Part shown: one piece after another, positions 57,027 through 64,000 of the stretch
Position numbering within the stretch: position 1 is the first letter of the stretch
Layout of the letters: every line of letters begins with the position of its first letter
Assembly: GCF_014773395.1 (NCBI RefSeq)
Contig: NZ_JACXAF010000003.1
Span: 310,001 to 374,000, forward strand
From: Neiella litorisoli
Lineage (GTDB): Bacteria; Pseudomonadota; Gammaproteobacteria; Enterobacterales; Neiellaceae
DNA: 64,000 bases
Direction: 5' to 3'
Made by a program: the position numbers and the translations under genes
Notes under the pieces: model-generated
Told to the model about the DNA's origin: nothing
The model's input: the letters and a program-made list of their open reading frames with translations, nothing else
Databases searched by the model: none

Positions 57027-59528
57027 TTGAGCGAACCTGTAACCGAACCTGTTGCGCGGCCCCAAATGTCGGGTTTACAACGGTTATTTGAAGCCGGCCT
57101 AATTATCTTCTCGGTCGCTGCGTTATTTATTCTCATCGCCCTGATGACCTTTCATCCCGGCGATCCGGGTTGGTCGCAAACCAGCTTTCATGGCGCTATT
57201 CATAATGCGGCCGGTCCCGCAGGCGCGTGGATTGCCGATTTTCTGTTATTCGTGTTTGGTTGGGTTGGCTATATAGCGCCATTACTCACGGCCTTGCTTG
57301 GCTGGGCCTTGTTTAACCACAGATACGTTCTCTCTCAACTGGATTACTTGTCGCTCAGTTTGCGTTTGATCGGCGGCTTAAGCTTGATGCTGGGCCTGAC
57401 CGGCATTTCCAGCATTAACTTCGATGACCTCTACTACTACAGCTCGGGTGGCCTAGTCGGCGATCTCATTGCTCAAGGCTTACTGCCTATTGTCGGCGTC
57501 GGCGGCAGTCAATTGCTGCTAATGGCGTTGATTGTATTGGGAATGAACCTGCTCACAGGGGTGTCGTTGATTTGGCTGGCCGAAAAAATTGGCCAAGGCG
57601 TGTTTTGGTTGTTGACTGGGTTGACCGATTTACCCGCATGGTGGGCTCAACGGCAGCAACAAACCGCTGAGCCGGAAGCGGCAACTGCCAGCGTAGAAGC
57701 CCCTCAGCACAACGAGGTCGCAGAATCGCCACAGGTTGCAGAATCGCAGCCAGAGCAAGAGCCTGAAAAAGCGGCGCCAATGAGCCAATTATTGAAAGAC
57801 TTGATTGGCAATGATAAGTCAGAGCCAAGCCAGCCTGAGCGCATCGAACCCTCGTTGGATGGCCAGATCGATGATGACGAGCCACCATTTGAGCTTGATG
57901 CGGAACCTCAAACAACAAACGCCAATAAAGCGAATAGCAAGAAAGCATCCGCCGAGCTCGATGATGATAAAGACTACCTGATTGAAGATGGCACGGTTTA
58001 TCTCAAATCGGATCTGGTCGATGAGCCGCCGGTTGCACCGATGCCGACCCTCGAATTGTTGGAAAAACCAGACAAAAACAAGAACCCAATTACTCAAGAA
58101 GAACTCGATGCCGTTGCTCGACTGGTTGAAGTCAAGCTGCTTGATTTCAACATCGAAGCGAAAGTGGTGGCGGTTTATCCCGGCCCTGTAGTAACTCGCT
58201 TTGAATTGGATTTAGCGCCAGGTATCAAAGTTGCCAAACTGACCAGTTTGTCAAAAGATTTGGCCCGAAGCCTATCGGCAGTCAGTGTCCGTGTTGTGGA
58301 AGTGATCCCCGGCAAAACCTATGTCGGTATTGAGATCCCGAATAAGAAACGCGAGGTGGTACGGTTAAGTGAAGTCATCACCGCGAAGAAATTTGAAGAG
58401 TCAAAATCACCGTTAGCCATGGTGCTCGGTGCCGATATTTCCGGTCAGCCGGTGGTGGTTGACCTTGCTCGGATGCCGCATCTTTTGGTGGCTGGTACCA
58501 CCGGATCTGGTAAGTCGGTCGGCGTCAACGTGATGATCGTCAGCTTGCTCTATAAGAGCTCGCCGGAAGATGTTCGCTTTATCATGATTGACCCCAAAAT
58601 GCTGGAGCTGTCAGTGTACGAGGGCATTCCGCACTTGTTGGCGGAAGTGGTCACCGACATGAAAGAAGCGGCCAATGCCTTGCGTTGGTGTGTTGGCGAA
58701 ATGGAGCGGCGCTACAAGTTAATGTCGGCCGTTGGCGTGCGTAATCTCGATGGCTTTAACGCCAAAGTGCGCGAAGCCAAAGCATCTGGCCAACCGTTGT
58801 TTGATCCGCTATTCAAAGAAACCGAGCAGTTTGCGAGCGAACCGCCGGAACTCGAACCGTTGCCACGCATTGTGGTCATCGTCGATGAATTTGCCGACAT
58901 GATGATGATTGTCGGTAAGAAAGTCGAAGAGCTAATTGCTCGTATCGCGCAAAAAGCCCGTGCTGCCGGCATCCACTTGGTGCTGGCAACTCAGCGCCCA
59001 AGTGTTGATGTCATCACCGGTTTGATTAAAGCCAATATTCCAACTCGGATGGCGTTTCAGGTGTCTTCTCGCGTTGATTCTCGAACCATTCTCGATGAGC
59101 AGGGCGCTGAAACCTTGCTGGGGATGGGCGACATGTTGTACTTGCCGCCAGGCTCGCCAACGCCAACTCGAGTTCACGGTGCATTTGTTGACGATCATGA
59201 AGTGCATGCCGTGGTTGATGATTGGAAAAAGCGTGGCAAGCCAAATTACATTTCCGAAATTCTCGCCGGTGAGATTGCCGACGATGTCGTGATCCCGGGT
59301 GAAAAAGCGGGTAACGAAGAAGATTATGATCCGCTTTATGATGAGGCCGTTGCTTTCGTTTGTGAAAGCCGCCGCGGATCGATTTCCAGTGTGCAGCGTA
59401 AACTAAAAATTGGTTACAACCGCGCTGCTCGTATTATTGAACAGATGGAAGCAGACGGTATTGTGTCGCCGCCGGGCCATAACGGTAACCGTGACGTACT
59501 GGCTCCACCACCGGTAAAAGACCTATGA
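57027..59528 (+). CDS. ftsK: DNA translocase FtsK
   Basis: 833-residue septal DNA pump, much shorter than the 1329-residue E. coli protein owing to a compact linker. Starts at TTG 57027. The N-terminal membrane domain has four transmembrane helices (about residues 25-175), followed by a Glu/Pro/Gln-rich linker (about 210-330). The alpha-beta motor has Walker [13 protein letters not shown], Walker [18 protein letters not shown] and [20 protein letters not shown]. The gamma winged helix at the end ([40 protein letters not shown]) reads KOPS and activates XerCD at dif. Overlaps lolA by ATGA. Confidence 0.96.
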   Translation: MSEPVTEPVARPQMSGLQRLFEAGLIIFSVAALFILIALMTFHPGDPGWSQTSFHGAIHNAAGPAGAWIADFLLFVFGWVGYIAPLLTALLGWALFNHRYVLSQLDYLSLSLRLIGGLSLMLGLTGISSINFDDLYYYSSGGLVGDLIAQGLLPIVGVGGSQLLLMALIVLGMNLLTGVSLIWLAEKIGQGVFWLLTGLTDLPAWWAQRQQQTAEPEAATASVEAPQHNEVAESPQVAESQPEQEPEKAAPMSQLLKDLIGNDKSEPSQPERIEPSLDGQIDDDEPPFELDAEPQTTNANKANSKKASAELDDDKDYLIEDGTVYLKSDLVDEPPVAPMPTLELLEKPDKNKNPITQEELDAVARLVEVKLLDFNIEAKVVAVYPGPVVTRFELDLAPGIKVAKLTSLSKDLARSLSAVSVRVVEVIPGKTYVGIEIPNKKREVVRLSEVITAKKFEESKSPLAMVLGADISGQPVVVDLARMPHLLVAGTTGSGKSVGVNVMIVSLLYKSSPEDVRFIMIDPKMLELSVYEGIPHLLAEVVTDMKEAANALRWCVGEMERRYKLMSAVGVRNLDGFNAKVREAKASGQPLFDPLFKETEQFASEPPELEPLPRIVVIVDEFADMMMIVGKKVEELIARIAQKARAAGIHLVLATQRPSVDVITGLIKANIPTRMAFQVSSRVDSRTILDEQGAETLLGMGDMLYLPPGSPTPTRVHGAFVDDHEVHAVVDDWKKRGKPNYISEILAGEIADDVVIPGEKAGNEEDYDPLYDEAVAFVCESRRGSISSVQRKLKIGYNRAARIIEQMEADGIVSPPGHNGNRDVLAPPPVKDL

Positions 59529-60145
59529 CAAAATGGATCCGATTGGCTGCGCTTAGCATGTGCGGCATGATGAGTGCTGCTCAAGCCAATCAAGCAGATG
59601 CGCAATCATTACAGCAGTACTTAGCCTCGATGACAGGCTTTACCGCCAAATTTGAGCAAACCGTGTACGACGAGCAACAGCAAGTGCTGCAACAGTCGAC
59701 CGGTAACTTAGCGATTAAACGGCCAGGCATGTTGCGCTGGCAAGTTGAAACGCCCGACGAAGAACTGCTGATCGCCAACAATGATGCGCTGTGGCTGTAC
59801 AGCCCATTTCTTGAGCAGGTGAGCATTTACGACTTGCAAGCTGCGATTGGCCAGTCGCCCTTCATGCTATTGACGAGTGATGATCCGGCCATTTGGCAGG
59901 ACTATGATATTAGCCAAAATGAAACCGGCTATCGCATTGTGCCAGTGACGGCGGGCTCGGTGGCTTGGTTGCAAGTTAATCTTAATGGCGTGGCAATCGA
60001 CAGTATTCTGATGCAAGACAATGCCGGTAAACAGACTCGGTTTGTGTTGCAGCAGTTTTCTGCCCAGGCGCCGGCAGAGCTGACGTTATTTCATTTTGAT
60101 ATTCCAGAGGGTGTGGAAGTCGATGATCAGCGCTCCGCTGGTTAA
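59525..60145 (+). CDS. lolA: outer-membrane lipoprotein carrier LolA
   Basis: 206-residue periplasmic chaperone that moves lipoproteins from LolCDE to LolB. A signal peptide covers about residues 1-21 ([15 protein letters not shown]). The mature part shows the LolA pattern: [62 protein letters not shown] and PFMLLTSDD. The Arg of FKQ-type FEQ and the hydrophobic cavity residues are as usual. It is coupled to ftsK by a 4-bp overlap and followed by rarA, the E. coli order. Confidence 0.95.
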   Translation: MTKWIRLAALSMCGMMSAAQANQADAQSLQQYLASMTGFTAKFEQTVYDEQQQVLQQSTGNLAIKRPGMLRWQVETPDEELLIANNDALWLYSPFLEQVSIYDLQAAIGQSPFMLLTSDDPAIWQDYDISQNETGYRIVPVTAGSVAWLQVNLNGVAIDSILMQDNAGKQTRFVLQQFSAQAPAELTLFHFDIPEGVEVDDQRSAG

Positions 60146-60178
60146 CGGCTCACACGGCCGTTCACGCTGCTCAATACC

Positions 60179-61495
60179 ATGCAGGATTTATTTTCTAGCC
60201 CCAGTCATCAGCCATTGGCCGCACGCATGCGGCCCACTGCGCTTGCCGATTATGTCGGCCAGACGCATATTTTGGGTGAGGGCAAAGCGCTACGTCGAGC
60301 ATTGGAGCAGGGCCAGTGCCATTCGATGATTTTGTGGGGGCCGCCGGGTACGGGCAAAACCACGCTGGCGGAGTTGATCGCTCGCTACACTGATGCCCAT
60401 GTTGAGCGAATTTCTGCGGTAACCGCCGGCGTTAAAGAGATCCGCGCAGCGATCGCCTCAGCCCAAAGTAAATCATCGCGCACTTTGTTGTTTATCGATG
60501 AAGTGCATCGTTTTAACAAGTCTCAGCAGGATGCGTTGTTGCCGTTTATTGAAGATGGCACCGTGACGTTTGTTGGTGCGACCACAGAAAACCCTTCTTT
60601 TGAGCTCAATAACGCCTTGTTGTCGCGGGCGAGAGTGTACCTGTTGAAATCACTCGATAGTGATGATTTAACGCAGTTGCTGAATCGGGCGCTGAGTTCT
60701 GAAACTGGCCTTAATTTGTCGGCCGACAGCATCACCGATGATGCTAAAACTGCCTTGTTGCGGGCCGCATCAGGCGATGCCCGCCGCCTGCTAAACACCC
60801 TAGAAATTGCTTGCGATTTGGCATCTGTAAGCGGCGAAGACCAAGTTGTAATTGATTTAGCGGCGATTCAAGAAGCAGCCGGCGAGCAAGCCGTGGCTGC
60901 CGACAAACAAGGTGACCGCTACTACGATTTGCTGTCGGCGTTTCACAAGTCGATTCGCGGATCGTCTGCCGATGGCGCCTTGTATTGGTTTGCCTGCATG
61001 CTTGAAAGTGGCATGGACCCGCTCCTCGCTGCGCGTCGGTTGCTTGCTATTGCTTCGGAAGATATTGGCAATGCCGATCCCAAAGCCATGCAGATTGCGC
61101 TCGCGGCATGGGATTGTTACCACCGAGTGGGGCCAGCAGAAGGAGAGCGGGCCATTGCTCAGGCGATTGTCTATTTGGCGGTGGCGCCTAAATCAAATGC
61201 GGTTTACACCGCATTTAAAGCGGCCCGTGCGGCAGTGCGTGAGCACGGTGCGTTGGAGGTGCCGAACCACTTACGCAATGCGCCGACTCAATTGATGAAA
61301 GAAATGGGCTTTAACCAAGGGTATCGTTATGCCCATGATGAACCTGGCGCTTATGCGGCAGGGGAAAGCTATTTACCCGACCCCTTGTCTGCTGCTGAGT
61401 TCTATCAGCCAAGCGATCGTGGCTTAGAGCGAAAAATCGCCGATAAGCTGGCTTATTTGCGGCAACAAGACCAAGCCTCAGACAACAAGCGCTGA
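60179..61495 (+). CDS. rarA: replication-associated recombination protein RarA
   Basis: 438-residue AAA+ ATPase of the RarA/MgsA/WRNIP1 family that acts at stalled replication forks. Motifs: [20 protein letters not shown], Walker [14 protein letters not shown], Walker [21 protein letters not shown], sensor 1 [19 protein letters not shown], sensor 2 [11 protein letters not shown]. The C-terminal tetramerisation region includes [20 protein letters not shown] and [20 protein letters not shown]. Follows lolA by 33 bp. Confidence 0.96.
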   Translation: MQDLFSSPSHQPLAARMRPTALADYVGQTHILGEGKALRRALEQGQCHSMILWGPPGTGKTTLAELIARYTDAHVERISAVTAGVKEIRAAIASAQSKSSRTLLFIDEVHRFNKSQQDALLPFIEDGTVTFVGATTENPSFELNNALLSRARVYLLKSLDSDDLTQLLNRALSSETGLNLSADSITDDAKTALLRAASGDARRLLNTLEIACDLASVSGEDQVVIDLAAIQEAAGEQAVAADKQGDRYYDLLSAFHKSIRGSSADGALYWFACMLESGMDPLLAARRLLAIASEDIGNADPKAMQIALAAWDCYHRVGPAEGERAIAQAIVYLAVAPKSNAVYTAFKAARAAVREHGALEVPNHLRNAPTQLMKEMGFNQGYRYAHDEPGAYAAGESYLPDPLSAAEFYQPSDRGLERKIADKLAYLRQQDQASDNKR

Positions 61496-61523
61496 TCGAG
61501 TTGCCAATCCATTAAATTGCCCT

Positions 61524-61552
61524 TTGCCTCAAAGCAGGCGTATGGGTAAAAT
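61524..61552 (+). promoter_or_regulatory. predicted promoter of serS
   Basis: A -35 TTGCCT (61524-61529) and -10 TAAAAT (61547-61552) with exactly 17 bp between, about 70 bp before the serS ATG. Confidence 0.55.
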
Positions 61553-61595
61553 CAGCCCTCATTTTTTAGTTTGTACCAGCTGCTGCTCGGCTTGA

Positions 61596-62903
<1,308 letters not shown>

Positions 62904-62931
62904 TAAAAATAACAGCCAACGAAAACATCGG

Positions 62932-62954
62932 AGGGAGCCATTTGGCTCCCTTTT
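62932..62954 (+). terminator. intrinsic terminator of serS
   Basis: GGGAGCC (62933-62939) / GGCTCCC (62944-62950) 7-bp stem with a 4-nt loop and a TTTT run, 30 bp after the serS stop. Confidence 0.85.
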
Positions 62955-63293
62955 GCTTTTTGCATTAAGGTAAAGTGAGTTATTACCTTCTCTTTGTGTT
63001 CAAAAGGATTAGTGATGAAAAACATCATGTTGCTAATTGCAAGCCGCTGCGCAGTCGGTTTGATCGTCGTTCATGCAATCTCTACGACGAAATTCCGATG
63101 CTTCGCATTGTCCAAGAGGAACGCAATTAAACGCAAAGCCATCCAGATAGGCTTCCAGCCTCGGCAGAATAATATGACCGGGTTGCCATTAACGGCACTG
63201 AAGTAGGCGTGTTTACTGGTTTCTCTGGTGATAACGACTAAGCTCAAGGGTGCCGCCTTGCCCCTGTCAACCTGCCGATCCTTGGAGGTCACC
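62955..63293. other. unassigned intergenic stretch with short broken frames
   Basis: The gap between serS and the next gene is 390 bp; this is the part beyond the terminator. Plus-strand readings at 63015-63206 (MKNIMLLIASRCAVG...) and a minus-strand reading at 63071-63295 are both short and unconvincing. A third plus frame carries two fragments that look more protein-like, LYDEIPMLRIVQEERN and YDRVAINGTEVGVFTGFSGD, separated by stops. Small complementary arms occur (TCGTCGT/ACGACGA, AAGCC/GGCTT). It could be a gene remnant, a dispersed repeat or a structured RNA; nothing is decisive. Confidence 0.3.
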
Positions 63294-64000
63294 ATGAAAG
63301 ACAGACCAAATGCAAAGCAGTTGAATAAAACCCTCGAAGCTTTTGAGGCTCAGATACATGAGTCTTGCTTACCGAAACCGCTCAGCAAAGAGCTGATTTA
63401 CCTTGCCAATAAAGCCCAATCTGCACTGAAGAAAGCAGACTATTGCGATGCCGATAACAGCATGGCTGTTGCCATGCAAACCATTAAGCGCAATCTTGGC
63501 AGCAACATAAGCTTGCGGCTCGGTTTTAAACTGAGTGACACCATCTTGGCGAATATCCGACCGTACACCGCCGCTGATGTCGGTGTTTTAGCCATGGATA
63601 GTGGCGAGTTTGCTGAGCGATTTTTCCAGATCTACGCAGACGATCCCTACCGACCGCCCGGTTTGCCAAGCTATATGGAAAAGCGCCCTTTTCCTGAGGA
63701 TGTTCAAGCTGCTGCGGACAGCGTTTTAGATCTGATTAGTAGTTTTGAGTTACCCGAAGAGCAGTTTGCGATCTTGCATCAGGATGTTGGCAACTTTGTC
63801 ATGGAGGCGAATAACTACTGCGCTAACACCAACAAAGTTGATGTGTTGTTCACTCAGGATCTACTGTTAACCACCATCTACTTCGACCTGCTTGATATGC
63901 AAGGCACTTATCTCACGCAGCATCAGGTCATGAGTGTGATGGGGCTAATCATTTTCGCCGCACCGCCAGCTTGGTTATGTTGGTCGCCGCCGGCGATATT
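63294..64000 (+). CDS. unrecognised protein, cut by the right edge
   Basis: Open frame from the ATG at 63294, with a strong GGAGG site 6 bp upstream, to the window end without a stop: at least 235 residues. It begins MKDRPNAKQLNKTLEAFEAQ and looks cytoplasmic and mostly helical, with a charged N-terminal third (ELIYLANKAQSALKKADY). Later come a Pro-rich DDPYRPPGLPSYMEKRPFPE segment around residues 120-140, a helical stretch with VLDLISSFELPEEQFAILHQ and a more hydrophobic end (QVMSVMGLIIFAAPPAWLCW). Codon use looks like its neighbours. I do not recognise a family. Confidence 0.7.
   Translation, partial: MKDRPNAKQLNKTLEAFEAQIHESCLPKPLSKELIYLANKAQSALKKADYCDADNSMAVAMQTIKRNLGSNISLRLGFKLSDTILANIRPYTAADVGVLAMDSGEFAERFFQIYADDPYRPPGLPSYMEKRPFPEDVQAAADSVLDLISSFELPEEQFAILHQDVGNFVMEANNYCANTNKVDVLFTQDLLLTTIYFDLLDMQGTYLTQHQVMSVMGLIIFAAPPAWLCWSPPAI

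Noticed and set aside
63015-63206. Short plus-strand frame after serS (MKNIMLLIASRC...)
   Set aside because: Although it begins with ATG, the sequence has no domain pattern, overlaps an equally good frame on the other strand and lacks a proper ribosome-binding site.

Overview
The window reads as one contiguous chromosomal segment of a Gram-negative gammaproteobacterium, most likely an aquatic Alteromonadales-like relative. This placement is inferred from gene content and order, not from a database search. Several blocks keep the Escherichia coli gene order: pheS-pheT-ihfA; ybfA-ybgA-phrB; rluE-nudJ-mnmA-hflD-purB; cspD/clpS-clpA/infA with aat and trxB; and lrp-ftsK-lolA-rarA-serS. Between them lie genes typical of marine heterotrophs: a nickel superoxide dismutase, an S46 dipeptidyl-peptidase, a lipoprotein pullulanase, a monomeric isocitrate dehydrogenase and alanine dehydrogenase. 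I see no insertion sequence, prophage, CRISPR array or rRNA. The only RNA gene found is one tRNA-Val.

Layout. 1-5.1 kb: the end of an isoaspartyl dipeptidase gene, then an RND efflux adaptor/pump pair. 5.2-6.9 kb: an ECF sigma factor operon (sigma, probable membrane anti-sigma, small protein, DUF3106 protein). 6.9-14.3 kb, all minus strand: a CheV-type chemotaxis protein, an outer-membrane beta-barrel, a four-EF-hand protein, exported Ni-SOD and a large pullulanase. 14.8-19.2 kb: the S46 peptidase, a small membrane protein, a ModF-like double ATPase and an orphan membrane protein. 19.3-23.4 kb: tRNA-Val and pheST-ihfA. 23.4-28.5 kb: a DUF1853 protein, the ybfA-ybgA-phrB block behind a textbook CRP site, and a GH1 beta-glucosidase.

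28.7-35.1 kb holds the most interesting block. Eight co-directional genes, mostly overlapping or closely packed, encode an NTF2-like protein, an SDR, a flavin amine oxidase-like protein, DUF1365, a cyclopropane-fatty-acid-synthase-like methyltransferase, DUF2878, an exported chalcone-isomerase-like protein and a DUF3833 lipoprotein. This looks like a membrane fatty-acid modification pathway whose chemistry is only partly known. 35.3-39.2 kb: malate synthase G diverges from an XRE/DUF3612-type regulator across an array of TTTCACA half-sites. 39.4-41.8 kb: a solute-binding protein, a bacterial PH-domain protein, a possible Mpv17-like membrane protein and an acetyltransferase.

42.0-48.8 kb: purB-hflD-mnmA-nudJ-rluE and monomeric icd, all minus strand. 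49.1-55.0 kb: an N-degron proteolysis cluster. ClpS and ClpA recognise and unfold substrates, and Aat and Bpt create the N-terminal degrons; infA, cspD and trxB sit among them. 55.2-62.9 kb: alanine dehydrogenase beside lrp, then ftsK-lolA-rarA-serS. 62.9-64.0 kb: about 390 bp of unexplained sequence, then an unrecognised gene cut by the right edge.
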